In this document: one piece after another, positions 44,702 through 53,266 of the stretch
How the letters are laid out: each line of letters starts with the position of its first letter
Position numbering within the stretch: position 1 is the first letter of the stretch
Assembly (NCBI GenBank): GCA_963763085.1
Contig: CAVXNB010000002.1
Location: 51,514-115,513, forward strand
Length of the DNA: 64,000 bases
Source of the DNA: CAVXNB01 sp963763085
GTDB lineage: Bacteria > Actinomycetota > Acidimicrobiia > Acidimicrobiales > Bog-793
Reading direction: 5' to 3'
Notes under the pieces: model-generated
The model's input: the letters and a program-made list of their open reading frames with translations, nothing else
Database searches by the model: none
What the model was told of the DNA's origin: nothing
Translations under genes and position numbers: made by a program

Positions 44702-45604
44702 GTGCGATTCGCCCTCACTGACGAACAGGCGGCCCTCGCCGACGCAGTGGGCACGCTGCTCGCGCGTCACGCCGGGCCGGATCGGATGCGGGCGCTCGGG
44801 GGCGACGAGCCCGCCTACGACGCCGAGCTGGACGCCGCTCTCGACGAGGGCGAGTTCACGACCATCGCCCTCGAGCCCGGAGCCGGCCCGCTCGAGGCGG
44901 CTCTGATCACCGAGGCCGTGGCCGAGCAGCTGGGAGTGGTGGCGTTCGGGACGGCTGCGCTGGTCGCCGCAGCAGTGACGGGTGCCATCCCGCCCGGCCC
45001 GATCGCGCTTACGACGACCGAGCACCGCGGGCCGGTGCGCTATGCGGGCGAGGCGAGGACGATGCTCGTATGCGGAGACCGAGAGGCGATGAGTGTGCAG
45101 GTTATCCCTGGCACTTATAAGGATGTCTCCTCCCGATTCGGCTACCCGCTCGGGCTGGTCGCGAGCCCACCGACGGGCGGCTCATCCCTCGGGGCGGGCT
45201 CGGCCGACCGTGTGCGGGCCTGGTGGCGGGTGGCGCTTGCCGTCGAGATGGCCGGCACGATGCGGGCGGCGCTGAACCTGACCGTCCGTCACGTCACCGA
45301 CCGGCGGCAGTTCGGACGGCCGATTGGATCGTTCCAGGCCGTTCAGCACCGGTTGGCGGAGACCAAGACGCTGGTGGAGGGGGCGCACTGGTTGGCGCTG
45401 GAGGCCGCCTGGCTGGGGGCCCCCGAAGACGCCGCCGCGAATGCGGTCACCTACGGAGTCACGGCTGCGTCCCGGGTAGTCGCCGAGTGCCACCAGCTGA
45501 CTGGCGCCATCGGTTTCACGACCGACTACGACCTGCACTTGTGGACGATGCGGCTCCCCGTGCTGGTGTCCGAAGCGAGATGGCTGGGCGCTACTGCAGC
45601 TTGA
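44702..45604 (+). CDS. Acyl-CoA dehydrogenase family protein, small form
   Basis: 300 residues from GTG 44702. N-terminus MRFALTDEQAALADAVGTLLARHAGP, a shortened middle, then the C-terminal helical domain DRRQFGRPIGSFQAVQHRLAE and the segment HQLTGAIGFTTDYDLHLWTMR. Partner of the preceding full-length enzyme. Its end overlaps the end of the convergent amidohydrolase gene by 14 bases. Readings that start earlier run inside the previous gene. Confidence 0.89.
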   Translation: MRFALTDEQAALADAVGTLLARHAGPDRMRALGGDEPAYDAELDAALDEGEFTTIALEPGAGPLEAALITEAVAEQLGVVAFGTAALVAAAVTGAIPPGPIALTTTEHRGPVRYAGEARTMLVCGDREAMSVQVIPGTYKDVSSRFGYPLGLVASPPTGGSSLGAGSADRVRAWWRVALAVEMAGTMRAALNLTVRHVTDRRQFGRPIGSFQAVQHRLAETKTLVEGAHWLALEAAWLGAPEDAAANAVTYGVTAASRVVAECHQLTGAIGFTTDYDLHLWTMRLPVLVSEARWLGATAA

Positions 45605-46724
45605 AGAATTCGACGGCGTTGCCCGCCACCATGGCCCGGCGGTCGGCGCCTCCGACATCGGCCATCAGTCTTTCCACCAGAGCCAGCGACGCCGGCCAGT
45701 CGCTCGCCGCGTGCGGAAAGTCCGTCGCCCACATGATGTTGCGGACCCCGATCGAGTCGCGGACGCGGATCGCGAAGAAGTCGTCCTGGATGCCGAACAG
45801 GAAGTGGCGGAACACGTAGTGACTCGGCGGATAGGCGAGATCGATGTGCGCCCAGTGCCGGTGGCGTAGGTAGTTGGTGTCCGCTTGCTCGGCATAGTAG
45901 GGAACCCAGCCCGCACCTGACTCCGCCATGTTGATGCGGAGACCGGGCCATCGGTCGAAGACGCCGTTCTTGATGAGCTGCGTCATGCAATAGGCGGTGT
46001 CGTGGCCGGTACGAGTGAGCAAGCCGTTCACCGGTCCCGACTGCACGGCGCCGCTTGAAGAGGCGCGCTTGACCGGCCCCCGATCGATCGAGATGCTGAT
46101 GTGGACGGACAGGGGGACTCCCGTCTCGGCGGCGACAGCCCAGAAGACGTCGTCATCGGGGGAGGGCCGACCCGACCCGTTCGGCCACTGCTGGACCACA
46201 ACGGTCCGAATCCCGGGCATTGTCGAAACGCGCCGAAGCTCGGCGGCCGCGTCCTCTGCATTCGTCGCCGGCACGACGGCGGCGCCGAGGAGCCGGTCGT
46301 AGTCCGCGGCACAGAACTCGGTGGAGAGCCAGTCGTTGTAGCCCCTCGCGATCGCGACGACCGCTTCGCTCGGAACAGGGCCGCTCGCCGATCTGGCTCC
46401 GGAGATGGCCGGGAACAGGATCTCGGCGTCGACGCCGTCTGCGTCGAGCTCCTCGAGGCGTTGATCGGCGTCACCCGAACCCGGCGGGTTGTCCGCATAG
46501 CTGAGCCCGCGTTGCTTGACGTTCTCCCAGCCCCGTCCCGCCGCCAGGTTCAGGCCGAGCGGCACCAGCTGATTGGACCCCGGCATCAACCAGGCGTCGC
46601 CGCCCGTGTCGAGCTCGACGACCTTCGGCACCCACTCGCGAAATCCGGCGTCAACGTAGGGCCGCCATCGGTCCGGGGAGGCTTCGAGGTGTGAATCGGC
46701 CGAGATGAGGTCGTATTGGCGCAC
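45591..46724 (-). CDS. Amidohydrolase family protein
   Basis: 377 residues from GTG 46724, placed 9 bases after GAGGAG; an ATG-like start 45 bases further upstream is possible. N-terminus VRQYDLISADSHLEA (metal DSH), central VPLSVHISISIDRG, active-site WATDFPHAASDWP. Of the ACMSD/amidohydrolase-2 group but distinct from the 38151/52118 pair. Third gene of an operon with a CoA transferase and a SnoaL-like protein under box H. Confidence 0.89.
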   Translation of the reverse strand: MRQYDLISADSHLEASPDRWRPYVDAGFREWVPKVVELDTGGDAWLMPGSNQLVPLGLNLAAGRGWENVKQRGLSYADNPPGSGDADQRLEELDADGVDAEILFPAISGARSASGPVPSEAVVAIARGYNDWLSTEFCAADYDRLLGAAVVPATNAEDAAAELRRVSTMPGIRTVVVQQWPNGSGRPSPDDDVFWAVAAETGVPLSVHISISIDRGPVKRASSSGAVQSGPVNGLLTRTGHDTAYCMTQLIKNGVFDRWPGLRINMAESGAGWVPYYAEQADTNYLRHRHWAHIDLAYPPSHYVFRHFLFGIQDDFFAIRVRDSIGVRNIMWATDFPHAASDWPASLALVERLMADVGGADRRAMVAGNAVEFFKLQ

Positions 46725-46737
46725 GTTGTGGAACTCC

Positions 46738-47220
46738 TCACCGCTCGTAAGAGGGATCCGACCGGTCACGCCGGCTCGGGGCGAAGTTGGCCGTGTCGTA
46801 ACCGAGCTCGGGGGACGCCCATTCGAGGGTCACCCGGCGGCGGGCGATCCTCCACTCGCCGTCCCGGCGCTCGAAACGATCGATGAACCGGCCGTAACCT
46901 TGGGCGAACAGGTCCCCCTTCTGCAGGTGCATGGCCGAGTAGCACTCCCCGAAGGCGACATCGCCCCTGATGTCCAGGTAGACGTTGGACAGCTTGTGCT
47001 CCATGAACGAGACTGCGGGCCCGGTGCGCTTCAGCCACGCCACCAGCTCCGTCGGCGAGCCTTTGAAGACGCCATGATCGTCGTAGGCGTCGGGGTGATA
47101 GCAGGACAGGATCAGCTCCTCGTCGAGCCGGTCCACGCCCCGGCAGTACCTCACGAGCAGGTCATTGAGCGCCTGCTTGTCCAGCAGTTCCTGGAGCTCC
47201 TCGTCCGACCAGGTTCGCAT
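46738..47220 (-). CDS. SnoaL-like (NTF2-fold) protein
   Basis: 160 residues of the NTF2-like/SnoaL_4 group: ELLDKQALNDLLVRYCRGVDRLDEELILSC near the N-terminus (a typical Tyr-Arg and Asp pattern), HPDAYDDHGVF, HKLSNVYLDI and GRFIDRFERRDGEWRIARR. Members include dehydratases such as BaiE and scytalone dehydratase as well as many uncharacterised catabolic proteins. A very similar paralogue is at 48587-49081. 13 bases separate it from the next gene. Confidence 0.88.
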   Translation of the reverse strand: MRTWSDEELQELLDKQALNDLLVRYCRGVDRLDEELILSCYHPDAYDDHGVFKGSPTELVAWLKRTGPAVSFMEHKLSNVYLDIRGDVAFGECYSAMHLQKGDLFAQGYGRFIDRFERRDGEWRIARRRVTLEWASPELGYDTANFAPSRRDRSDPSYER

Positions 47221-47260
47221 TTGCGACAGCCTCCTGGGCCACGTTCGCGACGCAGCGCCT

Positions 47261-48490
47261 TCAGATGACCTTGTCCGAGCGCATCGTCTCGAGCTCCTCG
47301 GTGCTGTAGCCGAGCTCGGTCAGGACGGGTTCGGTGTGTTCGCCGAGCAGCGGCGCCGGATAGCGCACCTCGTACGGGTCCTCGTGCACGATGGCGGCTT
47401 CGCGCAGGTAGGTGAAGGGGCCGGCGTGGGGGTGCTTACCCTCGACGAAGATCCCCCGATCGGACAGGTGCGGGTCGGCGCGCAGGCCGCCGGCGTCGTT
47501 GACGATCGGGCCCATGGCGATGTCGTGGACCCGCGCCAGGTCCGTCCACTCGGCGAGCGTCCGACTCGAGAAGATGAGCTGCAGCTCCCGGCGTAGGTCC
47601 TCCGCGCCGGCGGCGAAGTCGACCGGAGCCGCGGTGTCCTTCCTGTCGAGCAGATCCTCACGCCCGACGGCGTGGCAGAAGTGATCCCAGAACTTGTGCT
47701 CTATGCAGCAGAAGAGCAGGAACTTGTGGTCCTTGGTCTCGTAGAACTGGTACTTCGCGCCGTCGCCGCCACCGGTCACCGGCATCGTGCTCCGATCGGT
47801 GATCCGATCGGCGTTGACGTGGTTCGTGATCCCGAGCCAATTTCCGTGCATGACGGCCTCTGCCGCCGAGACGTCGATGAAGCAGCCCTCACCGGTGCGC
47901 GCCCGCCGGACGAGTGCCGCTGACACGTAGCACGCCGCATAAATCGCCGCCGTAGCCGTTCCGTCGCCACCTCCCATGGGATACAAGCGGGGACGCTCCT
48001 CGTTGAGGCGCACGAGGCCGTCCTCGCCCATCCGCACCGGCAGGGCGCCGGCGAGGGCGCTCATCATCTGGCCGTGCGTGGGAATGGGCGCATACGGCCC
48101 GCTCGAGCCGTATCCGCTGCACTGACAGAAGACGATGTCCGGCTTGTGGGCACGTTGCTCCTCGAAGGAGATCCCGAGCTTTTCCGCCGCATCGGCGGCG
48201 TTACCGTCCACGAACACGTCCGCTGTCGAGAGCAGGCGCCAGAAGACCTCCCTGCCCCGCTCCTGGCGCAGGTCCAGCGTCACACTCCTCTTCTGCTTGT
48301 TCACCTGGATATGGGCCGGGCTGTGGTGCGGAGTGATCTGACCGAGGAAGTCCCGCAGGTAGTCGCCGCGAGAGGGGCTTTCGACCTTGATGACGTCCGC
48401 GCCGAGGTCCCCGAGGAGCACGCCGAGCCGGTCACCGTTCAAGAGCGAGGCCGATTCGATGACGCGGATTCCATCCAGCAGCGAGCTCAT
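47261..48490 (-). CDS. Family III CoA transferase (CaiB/BaiF type)
   Basis: 409 residues from ATG 48490 (MSSLLDGIRVIESAS). Family features: LGDLGADVIKVESPSRGDYLRD, KQKRSVTLDLRQERG, CSGYGSSGP, GGGDGTATAAIYAACYVSAAL. The usual catalytic Asp position reads THGQMMSALAG, so that Asp is not evident there and activity should be viewed with care. First gene of a three-gene operon; divergent from a SnoaL-like gene across box H. A GTG at 48514 is an alternative start. Confidence 0.9.
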   Translation of the reverse strand: MSSLLDGIRVIESASLLNGDRLGVLLGDLGADVIKVESPSRGDYLRDFLGQITPHHSPAHIQVNKQKRSVTLDLRQERGREVFWRLLSTADVFVDGNAADAAEKLGISFEEQRAHKPDIVFCQCSGYGSSGPYAPIPTHGQMMSALAGALPVRMGEDGLVRLNEERPRLYPMGGGDGTATAAIYAACYVSAALVRRARTGEGCFIDVSAAEAVMHGNWLGITNHVNADRITDRSTMPVTGGGDGAKYQFYETKDHKFLLFCCIEHKFWDHFCHAVGREDLLDRKDTAAPVDFAAGAEDLRRELQLIFSSRTLAEWTDLARVHDIAMGPIVNDAGGLRADPHLSDRGIFVEGKHPHAGPFTYLREAAIVHEDPYEVRYPAPLLGEHTEPVLTELGYSTEELETMRSDKVI

Positions 48491-48533
48491 GAAGCGGACA
48501 CCTCTCGACGACACCCGTCACCCACGCGCCAAC

Positions 48534-48551
48534 AAAGTGTACTGTATTAGC
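48534..48551. promoter_or_regulatory. Island operator box H (AAAGTGTACTGTATTAGC)
   Basis: In the 96-base gap between the divergent CoA-transferase operon and SnoaL-like gene. Core GTGTAC at 48537-48542; shares ACTGTATTA with box G and GTGTACTG with box M read on the reverse strand. Confidence 0.6.
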
Positions 48552-48586
48552 ATCGGGTTCGCCAGGTGCCAGATGGAGGATGCGGC

Positions 48587-49081
48587 GTGGGGACATGGCC
48601 GGACGAACAGATCCGGGAGATGTTGGACAAACAGGCGCTCAACGACCTTCTCGTCCGTTACTGCCGCGGCATCGACCGCCTCGACAAAGAGCTCGTCCTG
48701 TCGTGCTTCCACGACGACGCCTACGACGATCACGGCAGCTTCAAGGGTTCGCCGAAGGAATTCCTCGACCAGCTCTGGGCGAGGTCGGCGACGAAGGCCG
48801 TGGCCTTCATCGAGCACAAGCTCTCGAATGTGTCGCTGGAGGTCGAGGGGGACACGGCCTACGGCGAGTCCTACCTCGAGATGCACCAGCTGTTCGAGGG
48901 CGAGCTCGTCGAGGGATACGGGCGGTTCGTCGACCGTTTCGAGCGCCGGGACGGTGAGTGGAGGATCGCGCACCGACGCGTCATCCTCGAATGGGCGACA
49001 CCCGGCCGCGGCTATGACACCGCCGGATTCGTACACGGTTCGCGAGACCGCACCGATCCGTCTTACGACCGGTCTCGGTGA
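48587..49081 (+). CDS. SnoaL-like (NTF2-fold) protein, paralogue
   Basis: 164 residues from GTG 48587, set by GGAGG 7 bases upstream and by alignment with the 46738 protein (MGTWPDEQIREMLDKQALND against MRTWSDEELQELLDKQALND). Same YCRGIDRLDKELVLSC, DDAYDDHGSFKGSP and GRFVDRFERRDGEWRIAHRR. GTG 48566 is a less likely start. The two genes stand on either side of one CoA transferase in opposite orientation, so they may form a heteromer or act on related intermediates. Confidence 0.87.
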   Translation: MGTWPDEQIREMLDKQALNDLLVRYCRGIDRLDKELVLSCFHDDAYDDHGSFKGSPKEFLDQLWARSATKAVAFIEHKLSNVSLEVEGDTAYGESYLEMHQLFEGELVEGYGRFVDRFERRDGEWRIAHRRVILEWATPGRGYDTAGFVHGSRDRTDPSYDRSR

Positions 49082-49094
49082 GCGGGGCCGCCGC

Positions 49095-49616
49095 TCAGCC
49101 GGCGGGTGGCTGGATGTCGAGGGCCTGCAGGAACCGTGCGACGCAGCAGTAGAACGCCACGGTCAGTGTGATCTCGACGACCTCCTGAGGGGACCACCTC
49201 GCCGCGAGCCGTGCATAGGTGGTGTCGTCGACACTCAGGTTCGTCGTGACCTGATCGGTGAAGTCGAGCACCTCGCGTTCGACCTCGCCGAAGGCGGCGC
49301 TCGTGGGCCAGGACTCGAGCTCGTCGAGCTGCAGCTGGGTGACGCCGTGCTTGAGCGCCAGCGGCGCATGCGCGCGCCACTCGGTCAGCGTGCCGGTCAA
49401 CTGGGCCACCCTCATGATGGTCAGCTCGCGCAGCCCGCGGGGCACGAGCGCCTCGTTGCGCAACGGCCAGGCGAGGTCGGTCCAGGCCCTGAGCAGCCGG
49501 GGTGCGTTGGCGAGTGCACCGTAGATCTCGGGCATATCGCGACCTGCGAAGTACGTCCGCAGGGGCTCGAGGACCGGGTCGGAGGGGTCGAGATCAGCCA
49601 GAGGCACCCGTGCCAT
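49095..49616 (-). CDS. Carboxymuconolactone decarboxylase family protein
   Basis: 173 residues with the all-helical AhpD/CMD fold. The region LRELTIMRVAQLTGTLTEWRAHAPLALKHG aligns with the motif that in AhpD contains CxxC; here no cysteines are present, and the WRAHAPLA form is that of the CMD-type group. Function ranges from muconolactone decarboxylation to unknown. Single gene, divergent from an LLM oxidoreductase across box I. Confidence 0.87.
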   Translation of the reverse strand: MARVPLADLDPSDPVLEPLRTYFAGRDMPEIYGALANAPRLLRAWTDLAWPLRNEALVPRGLRELTIMRVAQLTGTLTEWRAHAPLALKHGVTQLQLDELESWPTSAAFGEVEREVLDFTDQVTTNLSVDDTTYARLAARWSPQEVVEITLTVAFYCCVARFLQALDIQPPAG

Positions 49617-49640
49617 CAGTCCTCCTCATCTTCCAGTTCA

Positions 49641-49653
49641 GGATACTCTATAG
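49641..49653. promoter_or_regulatory. Island operator box I (reverse strand CTATAGAGTATCC)
   Basis: Ends only 4 bases before the GTG of the LLM oxidoreductase gene, whose transcript may be leaderless; TACTCT could then also be its -10 element. Reverse strand ATAGAGTAT matches box B exactly. Confidence 0.55.
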
Positions 49654-49656
49654 CGC

Positions 49657-50679
49657 GTGAAATTCGGCTTCACGATTCCGTCCTACAACAACCGGCCTCC
49701 GTCTCGCGAGCAGTACGAGCGGATGTGTCGGATCTGCGAACTTGCCGAAAACGTGGGTTTCGACTTCGGCATGGTGGGCAGCCATCGTTTCTCGCCCAAC
49801 TCCAGTGACCCCTCGGCACCCCTCGTGCTCCTGAGCGCGCTCGCCGCTCGGACCTCGACGCTGCGTTTCGCCACCGCCGTCCTGCTGCTGCCCCTGTACA
49901 ACCCGCTCGACATCGCGGAACAAGTGGCCACGCTGGACTGTCTCTCCGGCGGCCGGATCATCCTCGGGGTGGGGATCGGCTATCGAAGCTACGAGTACGA
50001 CGCGCTCGGGCTGTCGTGGCGGTCGCGTGGATCGCGACTCGAGGAAGCCCTCGAGGTGCTCGAACAGGCCTGGACCGAGGAGCGGGTGAACTTCTCGGGC
50101 GTGCATTTCTCGTTCCACGACCTTGGCGTATGGCCCAAGCCGTTTCAACGGCCACGCCCGCCGATCTGGATCGGCGCCCAGGCGCGGCGCGCCATCGGCC
50201 GTGCCGCGACCCATGCGGACGGCTGGATCGCGGGTTACCTCGAGAGCGCGCCCGTGCTGGCCTCGCGCGTCGAGGGATACCGCCGGGCGGCTGCGGAGAC
50301 CGGCCACGATTCAACGGTGTGCCTGATGCGCAAGACCGGAATCCGCTCCACCCGTGGGGCGGTGGAGCGGGACTGGCTGCCCGGCGTGATCGAGCTGTTG
50401 CGCTTCTACCGCGGCGTGGGGGCGCGCTGGCCCGGCGATGAGCAGTTCTGGGCGTCGCTCGACGCGGGGCGAACGCGACTCGATGAGGTGGCGAGGGACA
50501 TGATGGTCGTGGGAACTCCCGACGAGTGCGTCCGGGAGATCGACCGGTACCGCGAGCTCAGCGGATGCGAGTACTTCCTCCCCAGCTTCGGGACGGCGGG
50601 CCGCACCGACGACGACGACGAGCAGCTTGCGAGAGACCTCGCACTTTTCGGCCGCGAGGTGATCGCGGCCTTCCGGTGA
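49657..50679 (+). CDS. LLM-class flavin-dependent oxidoreductase
   Basis: 340 residues of the luciferase-like/F420-dependent superfamily, GTG start at the edge of box I and without a Shine-Dalgarno. Barrel segments: MKFGFTIPSYNNRPPSR, STLRFATAVLLLPLYNPLDIAEQVATLDCLSGGRIILGVGIGY, PPIWIGAQARRAIGRAATHADGWI. Can be an FMN/FADH2 monooxygenase or an F420-dependent dehydrogenase; the cofactor is not decidable by eye. Possible partner in oxygenating the island's substrate. Confidence 0.92.
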   Translation: MKFGFTIPSYNNRPPSREQYERMCRICELAENVGFDFGMVGSHRFSPNSSDPSAPLVLLSALAARTSTLRFATAVLLLPLYNPLDIAEQVATLDCLSGGRIILGVGIGYRSYEYDALGLSWRSRGSRLEEALEVLEQAWTEERVNFSGVHFSFHDLGVWPKPFQRPRPPIWIGAQARRAIGRAATHADGWIAGYLESAPVLASRVEGYRRAAAETGHDSTVCLMRKTGIRSTRGAVERDWLPGVIELLRFYRGVGARWPGDEQFWASLDAGRTRLDEVARDMMVVGTPDECVREIDRYRELSGCEYFLPSFGTAGRTDDDDEQLARDLALFGREVIAAFR

Positions 50680-50684
50680 CCGAT

Positions 50685-50702
50685 GGCTCGTCGCGACGAG
50701 CC
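50685..50702. terminator. Perfect palindrome between convergent LLM and P450 genes
   Basis: GGCTCGTCGCGACGAGCC forms a 7-bp stem with a CGCG loop just after the LLM stop. There is no U run. Likely a bidirectional transcription end, since the genes converge here. Confidence 0.45.
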
Positions 50703-50763
50703 CCCTGCGGCCCCCGCCGGCCGGCCGGACCGCTGAGGCGTGCGCTCAGGTGAGGAGCAGAGC

Positions 50764-51981
50764 TCAGCTGATCGCGACCGGCTGCAGCCGCGACCCGGGG
50801 GTGAATGTCATCGGGATCGAGAAGTAGCCGTAGACGACGCCGATCGTCTCGGCGTGGACGACGGCGTCACGGTCGATCTCGTAGTCCGGCATCCGCTCCA
50901 GGATGCGCCGCAGCGAGAGCTGGAGGTCCTTGCGCGCCACGTTCGAGCCGAGGCATCGATGTGCCCCGAGACCGAAGCTCATGTGGCGGTTCGGAAGACG
51001 GTCGAGGATCACCCGATCGGGCTCGGGGAAGGCATCGCCGTCACGGTTGCCCGACGCCCACAGCATGAAGACACGCTCACCCTTGCGGATCTGCTGGTCT
51101 CCGATGACGCAGTCCTCGGTGGCGGTCCGCGCCAGGCCCTGCTGGGGCGCCTCGGCCCGGAGGAACTCCTCGACTGCATGCTGAAGCAGCTCCGGCTGCT
51201 CGATCAGCGTCAGCCTGGCGTCGCGATGCTCATCGAGGTACAAGAGCGCGTTGCCAATGGCCGAGCCGGTCGTGTCGAGACCGCCGGAGAGGACGAGCTC
51301 GATCATGTCCAGGACCTCGTCGTCGGAGATCGGCCGTTCGAAGACCTTGCCCTGCATGAGGAGGGAGATGCCGTCCTCACGGAGGTGCCTTCGACGCTCG
51401 GCCACGGCCTCCACGAGCACCTCGCGCATGTGACGGTAGAGGGGCACCGCCGCCTGGCGGATGGGATTGTCCTGGCGATGGAAGACGATGGCGTGCAGCG
51501 GCTCGGCGAACATGCGCCAATCCTCGACGGGAAGCCCAAGGATCTGCAGCGTCGTCATGGCGGGCACGGGATCGGCGAAGTCGTGGACGATGTCGCAGGA
51601 TCCCGCTTCGATGAACTCGTCGATGCACTGGTCGACGAATCCTAGGATCGCCGGCTCGAGCTTTTTCACCGCCGCGGGCGAGAGCAGCGGGTTCATGATC
51701 CTGCGGTACTCGTGGAATTCGGGAGGATCCGATTCGATGGGCAGTGCCCGGCGCTGGACAAGCTTGGGGGGGATGACGATGCTGTTCTCCGAGGAGAACG
51801 TGTGGTCGTCGAGGGCCACCCTCCTGATGTCCTCGTACTTCGAGATCACCCAGAATCCGCCGTAGGCGTCGCTGTAGGCGACCGGACACTCCTGGCGCAG
51901 TTGCGCGTAGACCGACCACGGATCACGAGCGAACTCGGGGCTATGGTGATCGAAGTGCACTTCCGGGCGCGTCTCGTTCAT
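50764..51981 (-). CDS. Cytochrome P450
   Basis: 405 residues, soluble bacterial class. Heme-binding loop FGLGAHRCLGSNVAR with the axial Cys; I-helix LSGGLDTTGSAIG with the oxygen-activating acid/Thr region; ExxR in VEEFLR. It hydroxylates an unknown, probably hydrophobic, compound. Redox partners (ferredoxin, reductase) are not seen nearby. Divergent from an amidohydrolase gene across box J. Confidence 0.95.
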   Translation of the reverse strand: MNETRPEVHFDHHSPEFARDPWSVYAQLRQECPVAYSDAYGGFWVISKYEDIRRVALDDHTFSSENSIVIPPKLVQRRALPIESDPPEFHEYRRIMNPLLSPAAVKKLEPAILGFVDQCIDEFIEAGSCDIVHDFADPVPAMTTLQILGLPVEDWRMFAEPLHAIVFHRQDNPIRQAAVPLYRHMREVLVEAVAERRRHLREDGISLLMQGKVFERPISDDEVLDMIELVLSGGLDTTGSAIGNALLYLDEHRDARLTLIEQPELLQHAVEEFLRAEAPQQGLARTATEDCVIGDQQIRKGERVFMLWASGNRDGDAFPEPDRVILDRLPNRHMSFGLGAHRCLGSNVARKDLQLSLRRILERMPDYEIDRDAVVHAETIGVVYGYFSIPMTFTPGSRLQPVAIS

Positions 51982-52034
51982 CGGTGCCCCCCTTCGTCAG
52001 GCAAGGTCCCTGTACGGCTTCTCCTCTCGTAATA

Positions 52035-52050
52035 TAGCATACTCATTAGC
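52035..52050. promoter_or_regulatory. Island operator box J (reverse strand GCTAATGAGTATGCTA)
   Basis: In the 136-base gap between the divergent P450 gene (start 51981) and amidohydrolase gene (start 52118). Core GTATGC as in box G, so it is one of the weaker matches. Confidence 0.5.
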
Positions 52051-52117
52051 CGGAGCCTGGGGCAATCGACGGGCCCGATCGACCGGGAGATGCTGGGCGA
52101 CTGACGAGGAGAGAACG

Positions 52118-53266
52118 ATGAAGAACGGATTTCGGGTCATCGACACCGACACCCACGTCGGACCGAATACCGAGGTGCTGAAGAAGTACGCCAGTGCAAA
52201 GCTGCTCGAGCGCTGGGACGAGTTGGTTCCCTTCGAGCGCCAGGCGCGCGACGGCTCGATGTTCAGCATCAGCCCGATCCCTTACAAGCGCCAGATGCGG
52301 CAGAAGGGAACGGAGGAGGTGGGAGAGAAGGCCGGCGCACCACCTCTCATGCGGGCGATCACCACACTTATGCCCGAGCCCGCCCAGCCCGGCGTGGGCA
52401 ACGAGAATTCGGTCGGTCGCTTGGCCGACATGGACCGCGAGGGCCGGGACATCGACTTGATCATCGGCGGGACGTGGTCGACGGCAATCTCGGCAATCGA
52501 TCCCAGCCTCGCTCTCGAGCTGTACTCCTCCTTCCACCGCTATATCGCCGAGTACTGCTCCGCTGACCCTTCCCGGCTCAAGGCGAGCGTGCTCGCACCC
52601 GCGGTCGACCCGGAGTGGGCGGCACGAGAGCTGAAGTCGCTCGGCGACGAGGAGTGGGTTGCGGCCGTCACGGTCGTGCTTCCGGAGGGTGTGCCCGTGG
52701 ACGATCCGGATCTGGACCCGATCTGGCGGGCGATGGGGGACTACGACCTGCCCATACTCCACCACTCATTCTTCTACGAGCCGCCCTACTTCCCCGGCTA
52801 TCGCGACATCTGGGGTCAGGTGGCCCTGGCCCGGTCGGCCGCCCACATCTGGGGTGCCCAGCGACTCCTCGGCTACGCGCTCATGAGCGGCCTGTTCGAC
52901 GAGTATCCCAACCTTCGCATCGGGTTCGCCGAGTGCAGTGGCGGGTGGCTCGGCTCCTGGCTGATCAGGCTGGAGGGACAAGCAAAGTACCTCGGTCGGA
53001 GCCTGCCGGCGATCAAGCACACGCCACGCGAGTACGTGGCGATGGGCCGGGTCTTCTGCGGAGTCGAGCCCTACGAGGGGGAGGAGACGGTTCGCTCCCT
53101 CATGGAGATCATCGGTGACGAGGCGATGATGTACCAGTCCGACTATCCGCACGACCAGTGCCTCTTCCCCGTCACGCCGGACGTCTTCCTCGGTTGGGAC
53201 CTGCCAGAGGCGACGATGCGCAAGATCATGAGCGAGAACGCGGAGAAGTACCTACGCCTGCTCTGA
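52118..53266 (+). CDS. Amidohydrolase family protein (ACMSD-like), paralogue
   Basis: 382 residues, ATG after GAGGAGAGA. Starts MKNGFRVIDTDTHVGP, nearly the same as the 38151 protein, with shared DMDREGRDIDLIIGGTWS, AAVTVVLPEGVPVDDPDLDPIWRAM, LHHSFFYEPPYFPGYRDIW and active-site MYQSDYPHDQ. These two are the most similar amidohydrolases here, so they probably act on related substrates. Its end overlaps the end of the convergent acyl-CoA dehydrogenase gene by about 15 bases. Confidence 0.91.
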   Translation: MKNGFRVIDTDTHVGPNTEVLKKYASAKLLERWDELVPFERQARDGSMFSISPIPYKRQMRQKGTEEVGEKAGAPPLMRAITTLMPEPAQPGVGNENSVGRLADMDREGRDIDLIIGGTWSTAISAIDPSLALELYSSFHRYIAEYCSADPSRLKASVLAPAVDPEWAARELKSLGDEEWVAAVTVVLPEGVPVDDPDLDPIWRAMGDYDLPILHHSFFYEPPYFPGYRDIWGQVALARSAAHIWGAQRLLGYALMSGLFDEYPNLRIGFAECSGGWLGSWLIRLEGQAKYLGRSLPAIKHTPREYVAMGRVFCGVEPYEGEETVRSLMEIIGDEAMMYQSDYPHDQCLFPVTPDVFLGWDLPEATMRKIMSENAEKYLRLL

